Below, piece after piece: positions 14,245 to 21,541 of a stretch of DNA of 26,342 nt (positions within the stretch are counted from its first letter, which is position 1; every line of letters starts with the position of its first letter). The notes beneath the pieces are model-generated. The model saw only the letters and a program-made list of their open reading frames with translations, was not told the origin of the DNA and did not search any database. This stretch comes from CABRXV01 sp900754955 (GTDB lineage Bacteria; Actinomycetota; Coriobacteriia; Coriobacteriales; Eggerthellaceae), in assembly GCA_902475005.1 (NCBI GenBank), contig CABRXV010000025.1, positions 1-26,342 of the forward strand. Direction: 5' to 3'. The position numbers and the translations under genes were made by a program.

Positions 14245-14274
14245 TTGAATTGGAGTTAGCTCCATAGTTAATAT
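14245..14274 (+). promoter_or_regulatory. ABC exporter promoter with spacer palindrome (MerR-type layout)
   Basis: TTGAAT (14245-14250) and TAATAT (14269-14274) are 18 bases apart. The spacer holds TGGAG and CTCCA (14251-14255 and 14260-14264), a palindrome of the kind MerR-family regulators bind between -35 and -10. Drug- and stress-responsive exporters are often controlled this way. No MerR gene is in the window. Confidence 0.55.
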
Positions 14275-14321
14275 TCCGAGAGCGAAAGAGGAAACGAGCC
14301 GGGCCCGGCGAGGCAGCGGCG

Positions 14322-16292
14322 ATGTTCAGGCAGGCGAAGGCGGCAGCGATGACGGCGGCGAAGGTGAAGAACGAGCAGGCGAAAAACCAGGCGCACGGTG
14401 ACGTGCGCCGTGCGGATGAAAGCGGGTGCGTGTCCGGGGGAGCACCCGCAAGCGCAGCCGCAACCGCAAACGCCGCGCCTGCCGCTGCGCCTCCCCGTCG
14501 CGCGTGCAAGCGTGCGGGCGCACCGTCCACCACACGCCGCACGTTGCACTACTACTGGCAGGCGACCAAGCGGCATCTGGGACTGTTCATCGGCCTCATC
14601 TGCGCCGACATCGGGTTCTCGGCACTGCTGTCGTACGGCAACCCGTTTGTGATGAGCCTCATCGTCGACCGCGTGAGTGCCGAAGCGGTCGCCGCCGACC
14701 AGGTGTTCGCTGTGTTCGGCCCCTACATCGCCGCGCTCATCCTCATCAACGTGTGCGGTCAGGCGTGCAGCAAGTTGCAGGACTTCTTCCTGTTCAAGCT
14801 CGAGATCGCCGTGAGCTACGACCTCGCCACGCAAAGCTTCGACGCGCTGTGCAACCAGTCGATGAGCTTTCATTCCAACCGCTTCGGCGGCACGCTTGTC
14901 AGCCAGACGACCAAGTTCATGAACGGCTACAACCAACTCATCGAGACGGTGAACTTCCCGTTCATGCCCGTGCTCATCTCCATCGTGTGCACGTGCGGGC
15001 TGCTGGCGCCGCGCGTTCCGGTGTACGTGGCCATCCTGCTGGCGCTGCTGGCCATCTACGCCACGGTGTCCTACCTCATGTACAAGCGCATCCTGGGCCT
15101 CAACGAAAAGGCGGCGGGCGCGCAGAACCAGCTCTCCGGCGAGCTGTCCGACTCGGTGGCCAACATCCTCGCCGTCAAGACCTACGGGCGCGAGGACTAC
15201 GAACGCGGCCTGTTCGACGCTGCCAACCGCGAGGTGGTCAAGCGCGACACCAGGCGCATGATGTCGTCGCTCACGCGCGGCATCATCACGGCGTGCATCA
15301 CGATCGTCATCATGTCGATCGTGACGGTGTTCATCGCGGGCGGCAACGCGTGGTTCGGCATCACGCCTGGCACGCTCGTGATGATGTTCACCTACACCTA
15401 CACCATCACCAACCAGTTCAACTTCATCAACAACGGCCTGCAGCGCTTCAACCGCGCGTTCGGCGACGCGAGCGGCATGACGGAAGTGCTCGACGAGCCG
15501 CGCCTGGTGGCCGATAAGCCGGGCGCGCCGCCGCTCGTCGTGCGCGAGGGCGCGATCGACTTCGAGGACATCGGGTTCGCCTACGAGGACGGTGGTGTGC
15601 TCACGCAGGTGTTCGACGGGTTCGATCTGCACATTCACGCAGGTCAGCGCGTGGGTCTCGTGGGCATGAGCGGCGCGGGGAAAACCACGCTCACGAAGCT
15701 GCTCCTGCGTCTTTCCGACATCCAGGAAGGGCGTATCCTTGTGGACGGTCAGGACGTGTCGGCCTGCACGCAGCAGAGCCTGCGCCGTCAGGTTGCCTAC
15801 GTGCCGCAGGAGGCGTTGCTGTTTCATCGCTCCATCGCCGAGAACATCGCCTACGGGCGCCCCGACGCCACGATGGACGAGATACGCGAGGCGGCGCGCC
15901 GCGCGAACGCGCTCGAGTTCATCGAGAAGCTGCCGCAGGGCTTCGATACGGTGACGGGCGAGCGCGGCGTGAAGCTGTCGGGCGGCCAGCGCCAGCGCAT
16001 CGCGATCGCGCGTGCGCTGCTGGCCGACTGCCCCATCCTCGTGCTCGACGAGGCCACGAGCGCGCTCGACTCCGAGAGCGAGCACCTGGTGCAGGACGCG
16101 CTCGCCACGCTCATGCGCGGGCGCACGTCGATCGTGGTGGCGCACCGCCTCAGCACGGTGGCAAGTCTCGACCGCATCGTCGTGCTCGCCGACGGCCGCG
16201 TGGTCGAGGACGGCCCGCACGAGGAGCTTATCGCCGCCGGTGGCGAGTACGCGCATCTCTGGAGCAGGCAGACGGGCGCGTATCTGGAGTAG
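14322..16292 (+). CDS. ABC exporter, fused membrane and ATPase half-transporter
   Basis: 656 residues. An N-terminal Ala/Pro/Arg-rich cytoplasmic extension (about 1-68) precedes a six-helix exporter membrane domain (about 80-390) and a nucleotide-binding domain (about 410-650). ATPase motifs are complete: Walker A GMSGAGKTT (448-456), LSGGQRQR (552-559), Walker B ILVLDEATSALD (from 572) and H-loop His608. It should work as a homodimer, pumping a lipid, drug or peptide outward; the substrate cannot be inferred. The ATG at 14322 has only a weak ribosome binding site, and the extension has an ATG at codon 10, so the exact start is uncertain. Single-gene unit behind a promoter with a MerR-like spacer palindrome. 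Confidence 0.9.
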   Translation: MFRQAKAAAMTAAKVKNEQAKNQAHGDVRRADESGCVSGGAPASAAATANAAPAAAPPRRACKRAGAPSTTRRTLHYYWQATKRHLGLFIGLICADIGFSALLSYGNPFVMSLIVDRVSAEAVAADQVFAVFGPYIAALILINVCGQACSKLQDFFLFKLEIAVSYDLATQSFDALCNQSMSFHSNRFGGTLVSQTTKFMNGYNQLIETVNFPFMPVLISIVCTCGLLAPRVPVYVAILLALLAIYATVSYLMYKRILGLNEKAAGAQNQLSGELSDSVANILAVKTYGREDYERGLFDAANREVVKRDTRRMMSSLTRGIITACITIVIMSIVTVFIAGGNAWFGITPGTLVMMFTYTYTITNQFNFINNGLQRFNRAFGDASGMTEVLDEPRLVADKPGAPPLVVREGAIDFEDIGFAYEDGGVLTQVFDGFDLHIHAGQRVGLVGMSGAGKTTLTKLLLRLSDIQEGRILVDGQDVSACTQQSLRRQVAYVPQEALLFHRSIAENIAYGRPDATMDEIREAARRANALEFIEKLPQGFDTVTGERGVKLSGGQRQRIAIARALLADCPILVLDEATSALDSESEHLVQDALATLMRGRTSIVVAHRLSTVASLDRIVVLADGRVVEDGPHEELIAAGGEYAHLWSRQTGAYLE

Positions 16293-16315
16293 GGTGCTGC
16301 AGGACGAACGGCGGG

Positions 16316-16342
16316 GTGCGCGGCGGGGAAGGCGCCGCGCAC
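16316..16342 (+). terminator. Hairpin after the ABC exporter gene
   Basis: Perfect 10-base arms GTGCGCGGCG and CGCCGCGCAC around a 7-base loop, 23 bases after the stop. No T-run follows. Confidence 0.5.
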
Positions 16343-16366
16343 GGGCGCTGCCTCTCGCTTCTGCGG

Positions 16367-16372
16367 TACAAT
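16367..16372 (+). promoter_or_regulatory. -10 box of the LuxR regulator gene
   Basis: TACAAT lies 49 bases before the start, with TGCGG in front. The -35 region is poor, suggesting weak or activated expression. Confidence 0.4.
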
Positions 16373-16421
16373 GGGGAGCGCCTGGACAGATTAAAGGGGA
16401 CGATCTCGGAAGGGCTGAAGG

Positions 16422-18077
16422 ATGAGCCGCCGGCTAAGGGGGGCCAGTATGCTTTCTTTCGGATTGTCGAAAAGAGACGGAAACGTGCGCGACGGCGCGC
16501 GGGGTGACGAGCCCCGCCGCGAAGCACATGCAGACCGGGAGCCTGTCGCCCGGGCGGAGCGGCCGCCTTCTTTGCTGAGTACCTGCGTTGCGGGCATCGA
16601 CCACCATTGGCCCAATTTGAAGTATCTGAGCCTCGCATTCTATTCGGCTTGGATCTTGCTCACCATGACGGGCAACAGTGTCACATCCAACGTGTCCGTG
16701 CCGATCGACGCGGGCGTGCTCAGCGCGGAGCTCTACCTGCTCTCGGGCGTGCCCCTTGCGGTCTGTCTCATCGGATCGGCGGTGTTCCAATGCCAGGCGG
16801 CGCGCCTCATGGAAAGCCGCCCGTTCATTCTGGCGATGGGTCTGATCGCCTCGGTGGCAACGTACGTCCTGTCGATGGGCGGGGCGCTCCCGGGCCTCGA
16901 AGAATCGCGCGCTGCGTTTGTGGTGTGCAGCATCGCGACAGGTGTGGGCACCGCGTTCGTGTGCCTGCGCATCGGCTGCCTGTACAGCACGCCGCCACAG
17001 GGACGCGTCCCCTTCTTCACCATCACGCAGTCGATGCTCGTGGCGAACCTCCTGTTCTTCATGGTGGTGTGCCTGCCCGACGGGTTGCGCCAGGTGGTGC
17101 TCGGTCTGCTACCCGTGCTCGCTGCGGCGACGGCCATGCTCGGCTCGGACAGCCCCGACATGCGCAAGGACGCCACCGACCTCGTCTCTGTCGCGTCGCT
17201 TCCGCGCGGCTACTTTCCCAAACTTCTCATTGCCGTTGCGGTGTGCTCCGTCGCTGTGGGCGTGACGAAGGGATTCTCCGCCCTCATGCAGAGCGCCGAC
17301 GACGTGTCCAGTCAGACGGTGGTAATCACATTTCTGAGCTTCGTCATCGTCGGGGCGATCACGCTCGTGGCGGGTGCAGTGCTCGCTGTGAGGAACTACG
17401 AGGTCAGCAAGCTCTTCTTCCCGCTGATCGTGTGCGCTTGCGCGGCGATCTTGCTCTGCGCGGTGACGGGTCCGTCGATGGGCGCCGTGCAGAACATCGT
17501 CGTGAACGTAGGCTACAACGTGTTCATTGTGGCGATATGGGCCCTGCTGTCTGATCTGGCCGAGCGCACGACGATCGCGCCCGTGCGCGTGTTCGGACTC
17601 GGTCGCGGTGCCTCGGGGCTCGGCACGACGGTCGGGTGGTTCGTGGCATACGGTGTCATGTCGTTCGGCGCCGACCCCTCGGCGTTTCTCGTGCCGTTCT
17701 TCTTCGTGGCGACCGTGCTCGTGTTCGCGGCGGTGTTCCTCGTTCTCGGGCAGCAGACGGTGAGCGAGGCGCTCGAGCGCACGCTTGAGGGGCGCGCGCT
17801 CGCGGTGGCGCCTGCTGGCGCTGGCGGTGCCGAGCCCGATCCGCATGATGCGTGGGATCGCTACTGCGCTGAGCTCGCGGCGGAGTACGGGCTCACCACG
17901 CGCGAGGAGGAGGTGCTCAGGCTGCTGAGCCGCGGCCGGACGAACGGCTACATCGCGCTTGAGCTGTGCATCTCGCAGAACACGGTGAAGGGCCACACGC
18001 GCAACGTGTACGCCAAGGCAGGCGTTCACTCGCGACAGGAGCTCATCGACGCCATCGAGCACCGCATCCCCTCGTAG
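16422..18077 (+). CDS. Membrane-embedded LuxR-family regulator
   Basis: 551 residues. After a charged cytoplasmic N-terminus (about 1-60) come about twelve hydrophobic segments in an MFS-like pattern (about 65-445), then a linker and a C-terminal LuxR helix-turn-helix (about 490-545): LTTREEEVLRLLSRG, CISQNTVKGHTRNVYAK, and LIDAIEH at the end. This sensor-transporter-like architecture is common in Eggerthellaceae, usually next to substrate-specific redox enzymes. It would sense a small molecule through the membrane part and bind DNA from the inner membrane face. The ATG follows GGAAGG at 8 bases. It sits 236 bases upstream of the molybdoenzyme operon, same direction, which makes that operon its likely target. 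Ligand unknown. Confidence 0.9.
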   Translation: MSRRLRGASMLSFGLSKRDGNVRDGARGDEPRREAHADREPVARAERPPSLLSTCVAGIDHHWPNLKYLSLAFYSAWILLTMTGNSVTSNVSVPIDAGVLSAELYLLSGVPLAVCLIGSAVFQCQAARLMESRPFILAMGLIASVATYVLSMGGALPGLEESRAAFVVCSIATGVGTAFVCLRIGCLYSTPPQGRVPFFTITQSMLVANLLFFMVVCLPDGLRQVVLGLLPVLAAATAMLGSDSPDMRKDATDLVSVASLPRGYFPKLLIAVAVCSVAVGVTKGFSALMQSADDVSSQTVVITFLSFVIVGAITLVAGAVLAVRNYEVSKLFFPLIVCACAAILLCAVTGPSMGAVQNIVVNVGYNVFIVAIWALLSDLAERTTIAPVRVFGLGRGASGLGTTVGWFVAYGVMSFGADPSAFLVPFFFVATVLVFAAVFLVLGQQTVSEALERTLEGRALAVAPAGAGGAEPDPHDAWDRYCAELAAEYGLTTREEEVLRLLSRGRTNGYIALELCISQNTVKGHTRNVYAKAGVHSRQELIDAIEHRIPS

Positions 18078-18079
18078 GC

Positions 18080-18094
18080 GCCCGCCGCGCGGGC
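18080..18094 (+). terminator. Short GC hairpin after the LuxR gene
   Basis: GCCCGC and GCGGGC pair over a 3-base loop right after the stop. No T-run, so a weak terminator at best. Confidence 0.3.
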
Positions 18095-18134
18095 CTCGCC
18101 GTTTGCTGCATCGCTCGCATTTCCCCAGTTCAAT

Positions 18135-18163
18135 AACATACAACCCGTTTTGGGTTGTATGTT
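18135..18163. promoter_or_regulatory. Perfect 12-bp inverted repeat ahead of the molybdoenzyme operon
   Basis: AACATACAACCC (18135-18146) and GGGTTGTATGTT (18152-18163) surround GTTTT, 150 bases before the molybdoenzyme start. The AT-rich arms and the missing T-run make an operator as likely as a terminator. It could be the LuxR regulator's site. A smaller hairpin (ACCCG, TTG, CGGGT) follows at about 18188-18200. Confidence 0.45.
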
Positions 18164-18313
18164 CTCCTGCGCTCTTTTCCCCAAAACAACCCGTTGCGGG
18201 TCTGCCGCTTCCTCCGATCCGTCGGTAAGGTGCCGCATGTCGGAGCTCGCCCTCGTCTGTCCCCTAAGCCGGCGGAGGCGGGCCCCGATGTCAATCGGAA
18301 GAGAGGAGAGGGA

Positions 18314-20614
18314 ATGACCGAGGGGAAGCCGTACATCACCGAAGTCGGTGACGGCGTGCTCAAGGTGCGCACCTGCGCATGGTCGCCCCCGGGAGACCAT
18401 CCCGTGGGATGCGGCATGTTCATCACCGTGAAAAACAACAAGATCGTGAAGGTCGAGGGCGATCCCGACCATCCCGTCACGCACGGGCGTCTGTGCCCGA
18501 GATGCATCGCACTCGACGAGGTGGTGTACCACAAGGACCGCCTTATGAGCCCGATGGTACGTGCGCGCGAGGACCGCGGCAAGAACGCGTGGAAGAAGAT
18601 CTCCTGGGACGAGGCGTACGACCTGCTCGAGAAGAAGATCCGCGAGATCCAGGACACGTACGGCGCTGAGGCCATCTTCACGCTGACGGGCACGGGCCGC
18701 GAGTCGACGCTGTATGCGCCCGTGTACGGCCCCGCCATCATGAACACGCCGAACGGCGCGAGCACCTACGCGTTCAGTGGCGAGGCGTGCTACGGCCCCC
18801 GCGCGACGATCACCAACTACCTGCTCGGTGCGGGCGTCCCCGAGATCGACTCGGCGCAGTACCTGCCCGGCGGCTACGATGACCCGCAGTTCGAGGTGCC
18901 GAAGTACATCCTCGTGTGGGGCAAGGACCCGCTGTACTCCAACCCCGACGGCTTCTTCGGCCACTCGATCATCGACCTCATGAAGCGCGGCTCCAGGATC
19001 ATCACGATCGACCCGCGCCTCACCTGGCTCGGCTCGCGTGCCGAGTTCCATCTGCAGCTGCGTCCTGGCACCGACGCCGCCGTGGGCATGGGTCTGCTCA
19101 ACGTCATCATCAGCGAGGGCCTCTACGACCACGACTTCGTCGAGAAATGGTGCTACGGCTTCGACGAGCTCGCCGAAGCGGTAAAGGAGTGGACGCCCGA
19201 ACGCGTGCAGGAGGTGAGCTGGGTCGACGCCGAAGCGCTTGTGGGCGCTGCCCGCGCCTTCGCCACCAACGCCCCCTCGACGGCGACGTGGGGCGTGGCG
19301 CTCGACCAGTCGAAGGCGTCCACGCAGGGCGCGCAGTGCTTCCTCGCGCTCGTGGCCATTTGCGGCTACCTCGACGTGCCGGGCGGCGTGACCATCACCA
19401 AGCCCACGAGCTTCATCGGCCAGTGGCGCTACGACATGTCCGACACGCTCACCGACGGCATGGCCGAGAAGCACATCGTCGATCCCACGGGCAAGTACCG
19501 CCTGTTCAACACGGGTGCCGCCATGGGCGGCGTGCAGGGCGACACGCTGCTCAACTGGCTCGAGGGCATGTACAAGGACGTGCCGGGCTACTACGACCTG
19601 CGCATGTGCTGGATTATCGGCAACAATCCGCTCGCCTGCATGGCCGACCAGCCGAAGCGCTGGTACGAGGCCATGAAGGACCTCGACTTCATCGTGGCGC
19701 AGGACATCTTCATGACGCCGACCATCATGGGTCTGTGCGATCTCGTGCTGCCGCTGTCCACCTTCGCCGAACACGACGGCCTCGTCACGCCGAACTACGG
19801 CCGCAACCAGCACTTCATCGGCGCCATGAACAAGGCGGTGGAGAACCCCGACACGAAGAGCGATCTCGAGATCCTCATCGACATGGGCAAACGCATGCGC
19901 CCCGAGATCTGGGAGGGCGTCGACTCGGTCGACGACTTCTTCGACAAGCTTCTGAAGGACACCTACGGCTTCGGCCTTGACGACGTGCGCGCCGTTCCCG
20001 TGAAGCAGGCCTCGTACACCTATCGCAAGTACGAGACGGGCGATCTGCGCGACGACGGCGAGCCCGGCTTCCAGACCATCACGGGCAGGGTCGAGCTGTA
20101 TTCGCCCGTGCTCGAGTCGTACGACGAGCAGCCGCTCCCGTACTACGAGGAGCCCGAGTACAGCCCCGTCTCCCAGCCCGCCGAGGTCGTGGAGAAGTAC
20201 CCGCTCGTGTACACCACGGGTGGCCGCCACATCAGCATGTTCCATTCCGAGCATCGCCAGATCCCGAGCCTGCGCGCGCTGCATCCCGACGCGCTCGTGA
20301 CCATCAACCCCGCCACCGCCGCGCGCTACGGCATCGAGGACGGCGACTGGGTGCGCGTGGCCACCATGTTCGGCGCGTGCGTGCAGAAGGCCCGCCTCTC
20401 CGAGGAGGTCAACGAGAAGATGGTGCACCTCGAGCACGCCTGGTGGTACCCCGAGCAGGACGGCGAGGCCCCCAACCTGTACGGCGTGTGGAAGTCGAAC
20501 GTGAACAGCCTCATGCCGCACGAGAGCGTGGGCGTGACGGGCTACGGCGCGCCTTACAAGAACGGCATCTGCAGCATCTGCAAGGCAGACAGCCTCGACG
20601 ATTGCGAAGCGTAG
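18314..20614 (+). CDS. Molybdopterin (bis-MGD) oxidoreductase, large catalytic subunit
   Basis: 766 residues, DMSO-reductase superfamily size. Near the N-terminus the cluster-binding cysteines are Cys21, Cys33, Cys61 and Cys64, an unusual spacing: family members normally have CX2CX3C before the fourth Cys. ISWDEAYDLLEKKI (96-109) is the standard superfamily block. Cys159 in GEACYGPR is a candidate Mo ligand. The C-terminal cofactor-binding domain (about 635-760) contains TTGGRHISMFHSEHRQ and WWYPEQDGEAPNLYG. There is no Tat signal, so the enzyme is cytoplasmic. The nearest characterised types I can name are acetylene hydratase and the catechol dehydroxylases of gut Eggerthellaceae. The ATG follows GGAGAGGG. 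First gene of a four-gene operon. Substrate unknown. Confidence 0.88.
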   Translation: MTEGKPYITEVGDGVLKVRTCAWSPPGDHPVGCGMFITVKNNKIVKVEGDPDHPVTHGRLCPRCIALDEVVYHKDRLMSPMVRAREDRGKNAWKKISWDEAYDLLEKKIREIQDTYGAEAIFTLTGTGRESTLYAPVYGPAIMNTPNGASTYAFSGEACYGPRATITNYLLGAGVPEIDSAQYLPGGYDDPQFEVPKYILVWGKDPLYSNPDGFFGHSIIDLMKRGSRIITIDPRLTWLGSRAEFHLQLRPGTDAAVGMGLLNVIISEGLYDHDFVEKWCYGFDELAEAVKEWTPERVQEVSWVDAEALVGAARAFATNAPSTATWGVALDQSKASTQGAQCFLALVAICGYLDVPGGVTITKPTSFIGQWRYDMSDTLTDGMAEKHIVDPTGKYRLFNTGAAMGGVQGDTLLNWLEGMYKDVPGYYDLRMCWIIGNNPLACMADQPKRWYEAMKDLDFIVAQDIFMTPTIMGLCDLVLPLSTFAEHDGLVTPNYGRNQHFIGAMNKAVENPDTKSDLEILIDMGKRMRPEIWEGVDSVDDFFDKLLKDTYGFGLDDVRAVPVKQASYTYRKYETGDLRDDGEPGFQTITGRVELYSPVLESYDEQPLPYYEEPEYSPVSQPAEVVEKYPLVYTTGGRHISMFHSEHRQIPSLRALHPDALVTINPATAARYGIEDGDWVRVATMFGACVQKARLSEEVNEKMVHLEHAWWYPEQDGEAPNLYGVWKSNVNSLMPHESVGVTGYGAPYKNGICSICKADSLDDCEA

Positions 20615-20626
20615 GGAGGAGGACCC

Positions 20627-20959
20627 ATGAAGTACGGCATGTTGATCGACTACGGCTATTGCACGGGCTGCCAGTCCTGCGAGGTGTCGTGTCGCAAGGA
20701 GCACGACCTCCCTCTCGACCAGTGGGGCATCAAGGTGCAGCAGGTCGGTCCGCACAAGCTCGGTGACGCGTGGGAGTGGGACTACGTGCCCGTTCCGTCG
20801 CGCCTGTGCGACTTGTGCGTCGACCGTCTCGACGAGGGCAAGAAGCCGCTGTGTGCGCTGCACTGCCTGGCGCAGGTCATCGAGGTGCTGCCTCTTGACG
20901 AGATGCCCAAGCGCATGGCCGAGCTCGGCCATGACAAGGTGAGCTGCTTCCTTCCTTAG
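20627..20959 (+). CDS. Two-cluster [4Fe-4S] ferredoxin-like electron-transfer subunit
   Basis: 110 residues. It has Cys12, 15, 18 and 22 (CX2CX2CX3C) and Cys61, 64, 76 and 80 (CX2CX11CX3C), so two [4Fe-4S] clusters are expected. This is shorter than DmsB/NrfC-type subunits, which usually hold four clusters. It would pass electrons to the molybdoenzyme encoded 12 bases upstream. No membrane anchor gene follows, so the electron donor is probably a soluble cytoplasmic carrier. The ATG follows GGAGGA. The C-terminal tail with Cys107 is not part of either motif. Confidence 0.9.
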   Translation: MKYGMLIDYGYCTGCQSCEVSCRKEHDLPLDQWGIKVQQVGPHKLGDAWEWDYVPVPSRLCDLCVDRLDEGKKPLCALHCLAQVIEVLPLDEMPKRMAELGHDKVSCFLP

Positions 20960-20988
20960 CAGCTCGGGAACAGAGGAGTGGAGCCGGC

Positions 20989-21441
20989 ATGATCCAGCAG
21001 CGCAAGGGGTTCACCACGGTCGTGGATCTCGAGGACTTCAAGAACATCACGTGGTCGTTCCTCGTGAACATCAAGATGACGTGGGAATACGACGGCATCG
21101 CGTACCTGTTCCGCGAGGCGGGCATCCCGATCTATGGGTTCGACCGCGGGACGACCAAGATGAACCACCCCGTGATGGGGATCATGATCCCTCCAAGCAA
21201 AGATACCAATTACGGGGTCGACCTGTACGTGCCCGTCGGGCAGCTCAAGAAGGCGCGCAAGCTCATCGCCGACCGTGACGTGCTCGCCGAGGCGGCGAAG
21301 CGCGAGGAAACGGAGGGCGAGGCCCATCGCACGGCCTTCGATGCAGCTGCACGCGCCGCGAAGGAGCGCAACGCGCGGGCGCGGAAGCAGCGTCGCCGCG
21401 AGCAGTGGGGATCGATGCTGGCCCGCCTCAGCTTCAAGTAG
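20989..21441 (+). CDS. Small operon protein with DUF2007-like core, function unknown
   Basis: 150 residues, third gene of the molybdoenzyme operon, 29 bases after the Fe-S gene, behind GAGGAG. Residues about 30-95 (YLFREAGIPIYGFDRG, then VDLYVPVGQLKKARKLI) have the pattern of DUF2007, a ferredoxin-like fold seen in many small bacterial proteins: a short segment that changes an agent, then V-D-x-x-V-P plus an A-R-x-L-I helix. The tail (about 96-150) is highly charged, Ala/Arg/Glu-rich and probably a long helix. No signal peptide or membrane segment. It might be a chaperone, assembly factor or regulatory subunit of the molybdoenzyme; none of these is shown by the sequence. The DUF2007 match is by eye. 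Confidence 0.7.
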   Translation: MIQQRKGFTTVVDLEDFKNITWSFLVNIKMTWEYDGIAYLFREAGIPIYGFDRGTTKMNHPVMGIMIPPSKDTNYGVDLYVPVGQLKKARKLIADRDVLAEAAKREETEGEAHRTAFDAAARAAKERNARARKQRRREQWGSMLARLSFK

Positions 21442-21467
21442 GGAACAGCGGGCGGCCTGCGAAACGT

Positions 21468-21481
21468 GTCGTGTACACGAC
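21468..21481. promoter_or_regulatory. 14-bp perfect palindrome before the MFS gene
   Basis: GTCGTGTACACGAC reads the same on both strands. It sits inside a larger imperfect GC-rich stem (21449-21495 region) in the 100-base gap before the transporter gene. It could be an internal operator, or an RNA structure tuning transporter expression. Confidence 0.4.
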
Positions 21482-21541
21482 GGGCCGTCCGCCGCTCGAC
21501 CGGATATGCAACAACTGAAACAGCAATGAAAGGGGATTGCC

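Noticed and set aside
16379..16390. CGCCTGGACAGA shared with 23909-23920
   Set aside because: A 12-base match without extension or a symmetrical context; likely chance.
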